The translations under genes were made by a program, and so were the position numbers. Positions 17,579 through 25,715 of a stretch of DNA of 64,000 nt are shown piece after piece. The stretch is from UBA1563 sp041671545 (GTDB lineage: Bacteria > Bacteroidota > Ignavibacteria > Ignavibacteriales > Ignavibacteriaceae): NCBI GenBank assembly GCA_041671545.1, contig JBAZBI010000002.1, positions 310,001 through 374,000 of the forward strand, in the 5' to 3' direction. Within the stretch, counting starts at the first letter, position 1. Each line of letters opens with the position of its first letter. The notes beneath the pieces are model-generated. The model made no database searches, was not told where the DNA came from, and saw only the letters and a list, made by a program, of their open reading frames with translations.

Positions 17579-19348
17579 ATGCATTTTAAGAAGAGAACAC
17601 ATACGTGTGGTGATTTAAGAGAATCGAATATTGGACAGACAGTTATCCTTAACGGCTGGGTAGATACCAGAAGAGATTTAGGCGGATTAATTTTTATCGA
17701 ATTACGGGATCGCTACGGAATTACCCAGGTAGTTTTTGAACCGGGATTTAATGAAGAAGCTCACAATATTGGCAAACATTTAAGAAGTGAATTTGTAATT
17801 TCTATTGAAGGAATTGTAAGAAAACGCCCCGAAGGAACAGAGAATGCCTTAATTGCAACCGGAACGGTTGACGTAATGGTGAACAAACTTACCATCCTAA
17901 ATGAAGCCAAAACACCCCCTTTTCAGATTAAAGAAGATACAGACGCCGGAGAAGATTTACGCTTAAAGTACCGCTATTTGGATTTGCGACGTTCTTCGAT
18001 GCAAAAAAATTTAATGCTGCGACACAAAATGTATCAAATAACCCGCAAATATTTTGATGAGCAAAAGTTTATTGAAATCGAAACTCCCGTGCTCATGAAA
18101 AGTACTCCTGAAGGAGCGAGAGATTTTCTCGTTCCAAGCAGATTGCACAAAGGAAAATTTTACGCGCTGCCGCAATCACCGCAAACTTATAAACAAATAT
18201 TAATGGTTTCGGGATTTGATAGATATTTCCAGGTTGTTAAATGTTTCCGCGATGAAGATTTGCGAGCAGACCGCCAGCCGGAATTTACACAAATTGACGT
18301 TGAAATGTCTTTTGTTGATCAAGAAGATATATTTGAAGTTGTTGAAGGACTGATGAAACGTTTCTTCAAAGAAGTATGGCAGAAAGATCTTCAACTTCCG
18401 CTGCCTCGTCTTTCTTTTGATGAAGCTATGGAACGCTACGGAAGCGATAAGCCCGATCTCCGTTTTGAACTTGAAATGAAAACACTTAACCATGTTTTTG
18501 AAAACACGACTTTTAAAGTTTTTCAAGATCAAATCCAAAACAAAGGTGAGATTACCGGACTCGTTGCTCCAGGTTGTGGCGATTATACGCGCAATCAGCT
18601 TGATATGTTAACCGATTTTATTAAAAAACTTGGCGCGGGCGGATTGATCTGGATTCGTGTAAAAGAAGAAGGGCTTGAATCGCCAACCATGAAATTTTTT
18701 ACTGATGAAGAGCAAGCGAACTTAACTTCTTTCCTTGGCGCAAAACCGGGTGATTTGATCTTAATTCTTACAGGTAAAAAATATAAAACGCTTAGTTTAA
18801 TGGGAATGCTTCGTTTAGAAATGGCGAGAAGATTAAATCTGATTAATGAAAATTCCGAGTCAAAACTTTTGTGGGTTGTTGATTTTCCGTTGTTTGAGTG
18901 GGACGATGATACACAAAGATTTTACGCAATGCATCATCCGTTTACTTCGCCGAATGTTGATGATATTCCATTTATGGAATCCGATCCGGGAAAAGTAAAA
19001 GCACGCGCATATGATTTGGTTCTTAATGGTAGTGAAGTAGCCGGTGGAAGTATTAGAATTCACAGTGCTGAACTTCAGTCCAAAATGTTTAAGTCCTTGG
19101 GAATTACAGAAGAAGAAGCTGAACATAAATTCGGATTTTTGATGAACGCATTTAAATACGGCGCTCCGCCACACGGAGGCATCGCTTTTGGTTTTGACCG
19201 CCTTGCAATGATCTTTGCGGGTGAACATTCAATTCGTGAAGTTATCGCCTTCCCGAAAACCGCGAGTGGTATGTCGTTAATGGATGAAGCTCCTTCAACC
19301 GTGGATGAACATCAACTGAAGGAATTACATATTAGAATCAGAAATTAA
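17579..19348 (+). CDS. aspS: Aspartyl-tRNA synthetase, bacterial type
   Basis: This 589-residue class II synthetase charges tRNA-Asp, possibly also tRNA-Asn. It has the N-terminal OB-fold (GQTVILNGWVDTRRDLGG), the catalytic core with FRDEDLRADRQPEFTQIDVE (motif 2), the inserted GAD domain typical of bacterial enzymes, and motif 3 GFDRLAMIFAGEHSIREVI. Length is that of the bacterial type. The reading frame extends upstream to a TTG at 17552, but the ATG at 17579 is preceded by AAGGAG and lies downstream of the predicted promoter. A strong bidirectional terminator follows. Confidence 0.95.
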   Translation: MHFKKRTHTCGDLRESNIGQTVILNGWVDTRRDLGGLIFIELRDRYGITQVVFEPGFNEEAHNIGKHLRSEFVISIEGIVRKRPEGTENALIATGTVDVMVNKLTILNEAKTPPFQIKEDTDAGEDLRLKYRYLDLRRSSMQKNLMLRHKMYQITRKYFDEQKFIEIETPVLMKSTPEGARDFLVPSRLHKGKFYALPQSPQTYKQILMVSGFDRYFQVVKCFRDEDLRADRQPEFTQIDVEMSFVDQEDIFEVVEGLMKRFFKEVWQKDLQLPLPRLSFDEAMERYGSDKPDLRFELEMKTLNHVFENTTFKVFQDQIQNKGEITGLVAPGCGDYTRNQLDMLTDFIKKLGAGGLIWIRVKEEGLESPTMKFFTDEEQANLTSFLGAKPGDLILILTGKKYKTLSLMGMLRLEMARRLNLINENSESKLLWVVDFPLFEWDDDTQRFYAMHHPFTSPNVDDIPFMESDPGKVKARAYDLVLNGSEVAGGSIRIHSAELQSKMFKSLGITEEEAEHKFGFLMNAFKYGAPPHGGIAFGFDRLAMIFAGEHSIREVIAFPKTASGMSLMDEAPSTVDEHQLKELHIRIRN

Positions 19349-19365
19349 GAATTGATTTGAAGTGC

Positions 19366-19397
19366 AAAAAAAGCCGTGAAATTTTTCACGGCTTTTT
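19366..19397. terminator. Bidirectional terminator between aspS and the PEGA lipoprotein gene
   Basis: A 9-bp stem, GCCGTGAAA paired with TTTCACGGC (19373-19392), has an A run on the left (19366-19372) and a T run on the right (19393-19397). It can stop transcription of the two convergent genes from either side. Confidence 0.88.
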
Positions 19398-19421
19398 AAT
19401 TTTAAATCGGATAAATTTTGA

Positions 19422-20177
19422 TTATTTAAATCTTTTATCGCCTTTAACCTTGTTATAAACCCAAGTAATTTCAACCCAGGCATAGGGTGCTGTTCCTTGT
19501 CCTGTGATCCTGGCTTTTGAATAATAACCGTCATTGTCATATAAGAAAGCATAATTTGTCTCAGTAACTGGAATATTGTCTTTCCAGTTGGAGTCAGTCA
19601 GTTGAAATAAACTAGAAGTTAGTCCGTCATAAAGATTATTGCTGGCACCTACTTTAAAGTAAGTTTTTCTTGTTAATCCTTGAGTAGTATTTTTATTAGC
19701 AGAGGCAACAATATATCCAGTGCTAGAATAATAAATATCAGTACTTTGTTTATTTGACCCTGCTACCGAAAGAGGTTGACCTGAAGAAAGCATAAGTCCG
19801 CTATAATGACCAGATGTATTATCCGCAGTTTCCCAAATCCGAACTGGACCAAAGAGTGCCGTGTCTAAAGCAGCAGTAATATTTAAACTTGCAACACCAT
19901 TTTTTGTTATATTGGTTTGAACAGTTGTATCCCTAAGACTTGTGCCGACAAAAACCAGTTTAACATTTTTACTCCCAACCGATAAATTAGTTACTGTATC
20001 AGGAGTCAGTTTATTTGAGTTAGTTCCTTCAATCCATATTTGTGCACCAGAAGGGGATGACTGAACAAATACAGAACCTGTATCATTGGTGGGTGTAGTA
20101 GGGTCTGTAGTAGAATCGGTACACGAAAAAAATACGATTGAAAAGATAATACTTGCTGCTAAAAATAATTTTTTCAT
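19422..20177 (-). CDS. PEGA-domain lipoprotein
   Basis: This 251-residue exported protein has a lipoprotein signal ending in the lipobox VFFSC (Cys19), then a Thr/Pro/Asp-rich linker and a PEGA-type domain (SVFVQSSPSGAQIWIEGTNS...LSVGSKNVKLVFVGTSLRDT, about residues 36-95), a small beta domain found in surface proteins. The remaining 150 residues are beta-rich and unrecognised. The ribosome site AAGGAG is well placed. It lies 15 bases after the preceding lipoprotein gene, so the two form a unit downstream of the minor-pilin operon. A role at the outer membrane is likely, but no specific function is supported. Confidence 0.75.
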   Translation of the reverse strand: MKKLFLAASIIFSIVFFSCTDSTTDPTTPTNDTGSVFVQSSPSGAQIWIEGTNSNKLTPDTVTNLSVGSKNVKLVFVGTSLRDTTVQTNITKNGVASLNITAALDTALFGPVRIWETADNTSGHYSGLMLSSGQPLSVAGSNKQSTDIYYSSTGYIVASANKNTTQGLTRKTYFKVGASNNLYDGLTSSLFQLTDSNWKDNIPVTETNYAFLYDNDGYYSKARITGQGTAPYAWVEITWVYNKVKGDKRFK

Positions 20178-20192
20178 TAAAGTTCTCCTTGT

Positions 20193-20672
20193 TTATTTCT
20201 TTTTAATAGTGAAGTTGAATTTTTGATTACCCGTTTTTATTGACCAAGTTCCAGCAATCGTTGTAAAGTCACTGTTCATTTTACCAACATAGAACCCTTG
20301 ATATATTTGTTTAAGTAAATCACTCATGGTAATCTCACCAGTTGTCAAGTTGATTTTCCCTTTGACTTTCTGATTAATTGGATCTTTAAAGTTCATAGAA
20401 ACAGATCCTTCAAAAGAACTATCTGTTTGTTCTGTAATCTTTAAAGTCATTGATTTACCACCAATAGTTCCTGAATAGATTCCCTTTAAATCAGGAGCTT
20501 TTTTTTCTTCAACCTTTGGTTGTTCTGCAACCGGTTGAGGTGTAGTTTCGGCGGGTGTCTTTACTGTTTCTTTTGGAACTTCTTTTTTCTCACATCCGGT
20601 GAAGAAAGAAAAAGTTGAAACCGTTAGAAATAAAAGCAATCCTAAAAACGAATAACTAGTTTTTTTGTACAT
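20193..20672 (-). CDS. Small lipoprotein of unknown function
   Basis: This 159-residue lipoprotein has a signal peptide MYKKTSYSFLGLLLFLTVST and lipobox FFTGC, a charged Pro/Glu/Lys linker (about residues 30-65), and a compact beta domain (GIYSGTIGGKSMTLKITEQ...GTWSIKTGNQKFNFTIKKK). The domain resembles small beta-barrel lipoproteins that measure differences between treated and untreated forms, but I cannot name a family. The frame is open far upstream; two adjacent ATGs at 20675 and 20672 are the realistic starts, and AGGAGG spacing favours the second. It has a candidate promoter of its own at 20711-20740. Confidence 0.7.
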   Translation of the reverse strand: MYKKTSYSFLGLLLFLTVSTFSFFTGCEKKEVPKETVKTPAETTPQPVAEQPKVEEKKAPDLKGIYSGTIGGKSMTLKITEQTDSSFEGSVSMNFKDPINQKVKGKINLTTGEITMSDLLKQIYQGFYVGKMNSDFTTIAGTWSIKTGNQKFNFTIKKK

Positions 20673-20676
20673 CATA

Positions 20677-20682
20677 CCTCCT
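20677..20682 (-). promoter_or_regulatory. Shine-Dalgarno AGGAGG deciding the lipoprotein start
   Basis: A perfect AGGAGG stands one base from the ATG at 20675 and four bases from the ATG at 20672. The second spacing is closer to the functional range, so initiation most likely uses 20672; the long upstream open frame is not coding. Confidence 0.6.
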
Positions 20683-20710
20683 GGTATATTGTTGGTTTTT
20701 TTTTGATACG

Positions 20711-20740
20711 CAAATATAAATAAAATTTTATGTTTCCTAA
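20711..20740 (-). promoter_or_regulatory. Candidate -33/-7 promoter of the small lipoprotein gene
   Basis: Reading on the minus strand, TTAG (20740-20737), an 18-base spacer and TATATTTG (20718-20711) match the Bacteroidota promoter form with one mismatch in the -33 box and an exact TAnnTTTG. The predicted start near 20704 gives a leader of about 30 bases. Confidence 0.45.
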
Positions 20741-20778
20741 GTGATAACAGCAGTTGATTTAACTTAAGTTCCAGGGAT

Positions 20779-21993
20779 TTATTCAAACCAAGTGAGAACT
20801 TCAAATGTTGTACTTGTTGGAAAAGACGGAGGAACATGTGTCATAAATCTCTCATCGAAACGGATGTTTGAATTGTAACCGTTTGTAATAGTTCCAGAAT
20901 AAGGATCAAAAACTCCGGTTGCCTGTGCTTGATATTCTATCAAGCCGCCAGTTAATCGAATCGAACCGCAATAAGGGATAGTGCTGTAATTTTCTGCTTT
21001 TAATCCACCTTTGAGAGAAAAAATTGAGGCGTTAACAATAATGTCGCTTTTGTTAGGCACATTGTCTGTAATGATCACATTATTTGTGGCAACAAGTCCA
21101 AGCATGTCAGGACAATTCGGGCTCATAGGGTCGGTATTATAAACGATGTTATCATCTAAATAAATATTTCCGTTAGAAGTACCGGAACTAAGTGTTGCGC
21201 CAAGAGTTACTTTTCCATTTAATGTTCCCTTAATATGGAGATTTCCTTTGTCAACTGCGATAACTCCATTTGGAGCGAATGTTGAGAGTGCTACGTTTGT
21301 CCAAGTTCCTGCAGCGCCAACTTTGTAATCAACTGAACCGTTTGAATTAAACGTTAACCAGACATCAGTGTTTGAAAAGAGTCTTCCTCCTGAAGAAGCA
21401 TCAGCTGATACTGTGTTTAAAGTAGAGGGTAAGGGGAGATTTACGCCGCTTTCATAACCGCCAAGAAATTGGGGGTCTGTGGCGGCATCAAATTTCTTTA
21501 ATCCGTTTTTGGTTGTAACTTTTCCTGTAAATACTGGGCTTCCCCAGACATTCAATTTTCCTTGAACATGCATTGGTCCGGAGACGGTGTCTCCAGTAAC
21601 ATAATAAAGATTTCCAGGCATAATAGCGCCATAATAACCAAAGCGGGCAAAGCTTGAAGGTTGGAATATTACTTCAACTGTTTTAGTTATTCCGCTATAA
21701 GTTCCTGTTGCCGTAATTTTTTTTCTGTTAGAGCCCACACTAGAAACAGTCGCGCTGAAGGTTCCTCCGTTAAATGATACATTAGAATAACCGGATGTCC
21801 ATGTCGGGTCTAAGAAAAATTTATTACATGCAAAATTTGCAGCGCTTGTAGCAACATTCTCAGCCATTGTGTTTCTGTAGTACTGAGTGTAAATATCGAC
21901 AGAATCAGAACTGAACGTAAAAAGGTTTTGTGTATACAGCAGCAAAATGCCGCTAAAACCAAGGACTAAAAAAACCGATGCTCTTCCAAACAT
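20779..21993 (-). CDS. DUF4900/PilX-like minor pilin-type protein
   Basis: This 404-residue protein has a hydrophobic N-terminal helix (MFGRASVFLVLGFSGILLLYTQ) like a type IV pilin, and a long beta-rich body with the DUF4900 pattern of a filament-associated passenger (GYYGAIMPGNLYYVTGDTVSGPMHVQGKLNVWGSPVFTGKV in part). Gly3 is the only possible prepilin peptidase site, and there is no Glu at +5. It is third in the operon with two other pilin-like genes (10-base gap) and is probably a tip or priming subunit of the filament, comparable to PilX or GspK in position and size. The ending FEVLTWFE is unremarkable. Confidence 0.7.
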   Translation of the reverse strand: MFGRASVFLVLGFSGILLLYTQNLFTFSSDSVDIYTQYYRNTMAENVATSAANFACNKFFLDPTWTSGYSNVSFNGGTFSATVSSVGSNRKKITATGTYSGITKTVEVIFQPSSFARFGYYGAIMPGNLYYVTGDTVSGPMHVQGKLNVWGSPVFTGKVTTKNGLKKFDAATDPQFLGGYESGVNLPLPSTLNTVSADASSGGRLFSNTDVWLTFNSNGSVDYKVGAAGTWTNVALSTFAPNGVIAVDKGNLHIKGTLNGKVTLGATLSSGTSNGNIYLDDNIVYNTDPMSPNCPDMLGLVATNNVIITDNVPNKSDIIVNASIFSLKGGLKAENYSTIPYCGSIRLTGGLIEYQAQATGVFDPYSGTITNGYNSNIRFDERFMTHVPPSFPTSTTFEVLTWFE

Positions 21994-22003
21994 ATTTTAC
22001 ATC

Positions 22004-22606
22004 CTATCTGCTTTTTAAATTCTTTGAAGCCAATCGAACTTGTCGCCAGTAAGCATTCGCATAATTTTGGTTATACGCTGCGGCGTTTTCAACTTTGATT
22101 GATAATTCCATCGTCTGAATTTCACCCGGATCAACTATTGGGAGTGCAATCGTATTCCCCAACGCATCGAAATAAACAAGGCGAAACTGAGTAACTACAC
22201 CGGTTATAGACCTCTCCTCATCTCCATTGTTTATTACTCTATAAAGAGGAATGTCCCTTGGATTTGGTGTTTCGGATAAATCACTCGTGGTTCCGGTTCG
22301 GTATGCAACCGTATCAAGTTTGCCGACTTTTTGCAAATCGGTAACAAATGTTATTGCGTTTGAGTCGGCGGATAAAATAGTTTGATTTGGAGGGACTAAA
22401 TTATCCGGATCAGCGCAATATCCGATTCGCCGCAAATCACCTTCAACGATAAAAATAATATCAACCAGATCGCGTTGGAGGATAAAATCGGAATTGTAAT
22501 AAAAATAATTTTGCACAGTATTATCATTTACTCTAAAAAGAGTAAGAAGCAAAATTCCGCCGATAACGAAAGCTCCGATAATATCCAGGATGGTAGAATA
22601 ACCCAT
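22004..22606 (-). CDS. PilW-like minor pilin
   Basis: This 200-residue protein has an N-terminal MGYSTILDIIGAFVIGGILLLTLF helix, then a soluble domain with RDLVDIIFIVEGDLRRIGYCAD, a helical segment like that of PilW/GspJ minor pilins where this arginine-rich 'LRRIGY' stretch is typical, and a C-terminal beta part. The leader would be only Met-Gly, and position +5 is Leu, not Glu. It is the second gene of the minus-strand pilin-like operon, with gaps of 8 and 10 bases to its neighbours. It is probably incorporated at the tip of the filament assembled by the divergent PilB/PilC genes. Confidence 0.72.
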   Translation of the reverse strand: MGYSTILDIIGAFVIGGILLLTLFRVNDNTVQNYFYYNSDFILQRDLVDIIFIVEGDLRRIGYCADPDNLVPPNQTILSADSNAITFVTDLQKVGKLDTVAYRTGTTSDLSETPNPRDIPLYRVINNGDEERSITGVVTQFRLVYFDALGNTIALPIVDPGEIQTMELSIKVENAAAYNQNYANAYWRQVRLASKNLKSR

Positions 22607-22614
22607 TGGTGCCT

Positions 22615-23118
22615 CTACCTAAAATACCAATAACTGAATATAGTATTAATTCTTACAGTATCTTGCATTGAAACACTTGACACTGAAACAGTCAATTTTT
22701 TATGGAATGTTGGTGAAGCGGTAGCAACGTTTGGAGTAGTAGGATTTACATAACAAACTCTGCATGAAATATGATAATAAGCTGAAGCCAAAGTTGTTTC
22801 ATCATATTCATAGTTGTTGTAATCATCAAAGTCATTAAAATCGGGAGGACGATTTGCATGTTCAACTCCATCAACTCCTAATTGACTTATCGAAGTTAAA
22901 GCTGTTGTAGCAATTACAGCGCTATCAACGGTTATTTCATCAAAAGCTAATTTGTTGGCATTTTCTATAACTGATGTTGCTAAGGAGATTGCAGCCAGAC
23001 CAAATTTGGAATTTTGCATAGTTTCCTGCGTTTGCAGCAAAGAATTATTCATTCTTACGGAAAGGAAAGTCAGCATCATCATTGCTAATAATGTTAACAT
23101 GGTTTGTCCGGTATTCAT
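22615..23118 (-). CDS. PilV-like minor pilin
   Basis: This 167-residue pilin-like protein opens MNTGQTMLTLLAMMMLTFLSV, a short leader ending at Gly4 followed by a hydrophobic helix. The helix continues into an amphipathic part (ETMQNSKFGLAAISLATSVIENANKLAFDE) characteristic of PilV/GspI-type minor pilins. The rest is a small beta domain with YYHISCRVCYV, whose two cysteines might pair. There is no Glu at +5. It is first in the operon, 309 bases from the divergent major pilin. A candidate -33/-7 promoter precedes it. Confidence 0.7.
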   Translation of the reverse strand: MNTGQTMLTLLAMMMLTFLSVRMNNSLLQTQETMQNSKFGLAAISLATSVIENANKLAFDEITVDSAVIATTALTSISQLGVDGVEHANRPPDFNDFDDYNNYEYDETTLASAYYHISCRVCYVNPTTPNVATASPTFHKKLTVSVSSVSMQDTVRINTIFSYWYFR

Positions 23119-23166
23119 AAAAAAGCTTTTTTATTTAATTTATAAGGTCAAATTATGTACCATGTC

Positions 23167-23197
23167 TAAAATTACCTATTACAAATTTCCCATACAA
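23167..23197 (-). promoter_or_regulatory. Candidate -33/-7 promoter of the minor pilin operon
   Basis: On the minus strand TTG (23197-23195), a 20-base spacer and TAATTTTA (23174-23167) fit the TTTG/TAnnTTTR pattern. The start would lie near 23160, 42 bases before the first ATG. No sigma-54 element was found on this strand. Confidence 0.4.
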
Positions 23198-23271
23198 TAC
23201 CGGTTTGAGATTTTAACAAATTAAAGGCTTTCTGTGTGATTTAGATGCATGATTCAGAATGATCGGTAATT

Positions 23272-23296
23272 TTTACACGTAATAAGTACATGTAAA
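23272..23296. promoter_or_regulatory. Inverted repeat upstream of the pilin sigma-54 promoter
   Basis: TTTACACGT (23272-23280) and ACATGTAAA (23288-23296) form a near-perfect inverted repeat with a 7-base centre. It lies about 70 bases before the -24 box, within the range of sigma-54 activator sites. Binding by an NtrC-type activator is an inference. Confidence 0.4.
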
Positions 23297-23364
23297 ATGT
23301 TCTTCATTTCTCTTAACCTGACATTTTTTTCTAAAAACATAGAGGATAATCCATCTTTGTGAGA

Positions 23365-23380
23365 TGGCACTAATCTTGCT
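23365..23380 (+). promoter_or_regulatory. Sigma-54 promoter of the major pilin operon
   Basis: TGGCAC-TAATC-TTGCT is an exact match to the -24/-12 consensus TGGCAC-N5-TTGCW with the correct GG-to-GC distance. Transcription should start near 23391, about 37 bases before the pilin ATG. Sigma-54 control needs an NtrC-family activator, and one is encoded at 38571-39944. Type IV pilin genes of several proteobacteria are known to be sigma-54 dependent. Confidence 0.88.
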
Positions 23381-23427
23381 TTATAGTTGTCGAAGTCAAT
23401 TATCACTAATCATAAGGAGTTCATAAA

Positions 23428-23814
23428 ATGGGACAGCAACAGTTATTACTCATTGTTCTCGGTGTTATCATCGTTGGTATCTCAATAGTCGTAGGTATTA
23501 ATCTTTTCAGTGCAAGTTCACTAGAAGCTAACAGAGATGCGGTAGTTTCAGATAATATGAATCTTGCTGCTCTTGCACAACAATTTTACAAAAAACCAAC
23601 CGAATTAGGTGGTGGAAATAATACCTTTACCGGGTTTACCATCCCGACTAATCTTGCTTCAACTGCAAACGGAGCTTATACAGCAGTAGTTGCAGCTCAG
23701 AGCGTGGTTATCACAGGTGTTGGTGTTGTAGAAAACTCAGCCGGAAAATCATACAAAGCAGTTACAACGGTAACACCAAGCGCAATTTCTACAGCTACTC
23801 CGGCTTTAGAATAA
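23428..23814 (+). CDS. Small type IV pilin-like protein, likely main subunit
   Basis: This 128-residue protein has an N-terminal helix MGQQQLLLIVLGVIIVGISI, a conserved EANRDAVVSDNMNLAALAQQFYKKP amphipathic stretch and a small Gly/Thr-rich head. Layout and size match a compact type IV pilin. If processed after Gly2 the leader is only Met-Gly; position +5 is Leu, so the Glu5 of canonical pilins is missing. It directly follows the sigma-54 promoter, has a strong ribosome site AAGGAG at 8 bases, and is followed by a terminator, as expected for an abundant subunit. A paralogue is next. It contains no cysteine. Confidence 0.75.
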   Translation: MGQQQLLLIVLGVIIVGISIVVGINLFSASSLEANRDAVVSDNMNLAALAQQFYKKPTELGGGNNTFTGFTIPTNLASTANGAYTAVVAAQSVVITGVGVVENSAGKSYKAVTTVTPSAISTATPALE

Positions 23815-23832
23815 GTTAACTAGTTTTTTTTC

Positions 23833-23865
23833 AAAAGGATTGCGAAAGCAATCCTTTTTTTATTT
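23833..23865 (+). terminator. Terminator between the two pilin-like genes
   Basis: AAAAGGATTGC (23833-23843), a GAAA tetraloop and GCAATCCTTTT (23848-23858) make an 11-bp stem that runs into a T tract. It should end most transcripts after the first pilin, leaving a lower level for the downstream machinery. Confidence 0.9.
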
Positions 23866-23878
23866 TTAGAGTGAATAT

Positions 23879-24268
23879 ATGGGACAACAGCAACTACTAC
23901 TGATTCTTGTTGGGGTCATAATCGTTGGCTTATCTATTGTTCTTGTCGTAAAATTGTTTGATGTAAACGCGCTTGAAGCAAACAGAGATGCCGTTTATAT
24001 CGACACCGTAAGTTTAGCGGCTAATGCACAACACTATTATCAACTTCCGAGAATGTTAAGTGGTGGAGGCGGATCCTTTGTTGGATATACCCTTCCATCA
24101 GAACTGGTGGAAAATGGGAATGGAACTTATTCGGTTTCAAACATTACGGAAAGTTCAATTACTTTTACCGGGGTAGGAATTGAACAAGACCCGGAAGGGA
24201 GATCATATCACGTAACTACCATCGTAACACCAACTACTATTCAATCAACTACATCAGTGCTGCAGTAA
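23879..24268 (+). CDS. Second small type IV pilin-like protein
   Basis: This 129-residue paralogue of the preceding pilin begins MGQQQLLLILVGVIIVGLSI and shares the EANRDAVY...LAANAQHYYQLP stretch and the head pattern GGG..F.GY.LP. It also lacks Glu at +5 and has a Met-Gly leader. It lies 64 bases after the first copy and behind the terminator, with a weak ribosome site, so it is probably less abundant: an alternative subunit or a minor component. The head sequences differ clearly from copy one. A 103-base gap without recognised signals separates it from the PilC gene. Confidence 0.73.
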   Translation: MGQQQLLLILVGVIIVGLSIVLVVKLFDVNALEANRDAVYIDTVSLAANAQHYYQLPRMLSGGGGSFVGYTLPSELVENGNGTYSVSNITESSITFTGVGIEQDPEGRSYHVTTIVTPTTIQSTTSVLQ

Positions 24269-24371
24269 ATAAATCAGAACAATCACTCAGAAAAAAGTTT
24301 TTATTAATGTAATTTTTATTTGGTATATTTCAGACAAATAATGCTTTTAATATTAACTGGCAAAAACTTTT

Positions 24372-25712
24372 ATGGTAGAATATAGATTTGCGGCAATCAA
24401 CAGCGCTGGAAAGCCTATTACCGGTGCAATTACTGCCGATTCGGCTAGAGAAGTAAAGCATAAGATCAAAAATCTCGCCGAGAAAAATCAACTTCAGATT
24501 AAATCAATTGAGAAAAAAGTAACTTTCCTTTATAAAGCAAAAAAGGGAAACGACAAACCTATCAAAGGTTCTCAAAAAGCATTCAGTAAAGATGAAGTTG
24601 TTGATGCTCTAACCAGACTTAATTATGAAGTAATTTCAGTTAATAAAGTTCTTCTTGATTTTAATCCAAAACCCCCTACTCTTGATATTGTAAATTTTGT
24701 TAAAATCAGTGCAGAACTTCTTGATCAAAAACTCCCTTATGGAGAAATTCTTACGCTTCTTATTAACGATACGCAAAACAAAACTCTTCGGGAAGCGTTA
24801 AAAGACATTAATAGCGAACTGAAAAAAGGAACCGACAGCCAGGCTGTTTTTATGCGCTATCAAGTCGTATTTGGAAAATTTACCGCTTACATGCTAGGAT
24901 TAGCTTCCAAAAGCGGTAACATGACCGAAATTTATAAAGCAACCGCAAAGTTTCTTGAGCGTCAGCAAGAGTTTAAGAAAAGTTTGAAAAGCGCCTTGAT
25001 CAGTCCATTCGTAACCGTATTCATTTTAATGTTAGCGGTGCTCTATTATGTGGGATACATTTTTCCTGAAACAGCAAATTTATTCTTAAGATTCGGCATT
25101 ACCTTGCCTCCGATGACGGCGTTCACTCTTGGGGTTAGTAATTATTTAAAAGATCACATCATCATTATTCTTTCGATATTTTTTGTCCCAACCATCTCGC
25201 TATTATATTACTTCAAAACTAAAAATGGGAAGTTGGTTCTTGATGGAATGCTTTTAAAAATGCCCATCGTCGGAAATCTAATCCATAAAACTGTAATTGA
25301 AGTTTTTTGCCGTGTATTTTATACACTTTATAGCGGATCAGCAGAAAGTATTGAACCGATTAGAATAGCTGCTGAAGCAAGTGGAAATACTTACTTCGAA
25401 AATAAGATTAAAAATATTGCTATTCCCTTAATGATCAAAAAAGGAGTTGGAATTACAGATGCATTTACACAAGCCGGTGTATTTACAGAAACAGCTCTCT
25501 CAAGGTTTCATTCCGGTGAAGAGACAGGAACAATCAAAAACACTGCTCTACAATTAGCAAATTATTACGAAAGCGAAACGGTCCATAAATTAAAAAACAT
25601 TATCGAACTAATTCAAGTAATAATTTCAATGATTATCATGATTGTAATGATAGCCTTAACGCTTGTTTCAGCTGAAACAGCTACCGTTAAACCTAAAATG
25701 CCCGGAATGTAA
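24372..25712 (+). CDS. pilC: Type IV filament inner-membrane platform protein (PilC/GspF)
   Basis: This 446-residue polytopic platform protein couples the PilB/PilT motors to pilin insertion. It has an N-terminal soluble extension (VEYRFAAINSAGKPITGAI, as in GspF), a repeated cytoplasmic four-helix T2SSF domain with LDQKLPYGEILTLL and IEPIRIAAEASGNTYFENKI, and three membrane helices (about 213-235, 250-277 and 410-435). It is 40-50 residues longer than typical PilC because of the N-terminal part. The PilB gene starts three bases downstream. Its job in a filament system is secure, although PilC of pili and GspF of secretons cannot be separated on sequence alone. Confidence 0.88.
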   Translation: MVEYRFAAINSAGKPITGAITADSAREVKHKIKNLAEKNQLQIKSIEKKVTFLYKAKKGNDKPIKGSQKAFSKDEVVDALTRLNYEVISVNKVLLDFNPKPPTLDIVNFVKISAELLDQKLPYGEILTLLINDTQNKTLREALKDINSELKKGTDSQAVFMRYQVVFGKFTAYMLGLASKSGNMTEIYKATAKFLERQQEFKKSLKSALISPFVTVFILMLAVLYYVGYIFPETANLFLRFGITLPPMTAFTLGVSNYLKDHIIIILSIFFVPTISLLYYFKTKNGKLVLDGMLLKMPIVGNLIHKTVIEVFCRVFYTLYSGSAESIEPIRIAAEASGNTYFENKIKNIAIPLMIKKGVGITDAFTQAGVFTETALSRFHSGEETGTIKNTALQLANYYESETVHKLKNIIELIQVIISMIIMIVMIALTLVSAETATVKPKMPGM

Positions 25713-25715
25713 GTT

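Larger units (their letters stand above)
23119..23427. other. Divergent intergenic control region of the pilus genes
   Basis: These 309 bases separate the minor-pilin operon (leftward) from the major pilin operon (rightward). They hold a -33/-7 candidate for the left operon, an inverted repeat at 23272-23296, a second inverted repeat at 23351-23367, a sigma-54 promoter at 23365-23380 and the pilin ribosome site AAGGAG (23414-23419). I see no further gene in it. Confidence 0.8.

Noticed and set aside
20673..20837. Overlap of the small lipoprotein with the DUF4900 gene
   Set aside because: The upstream part of the frame is not coding; AGGAGG and the lipoprotein signal fix the start at 20672.
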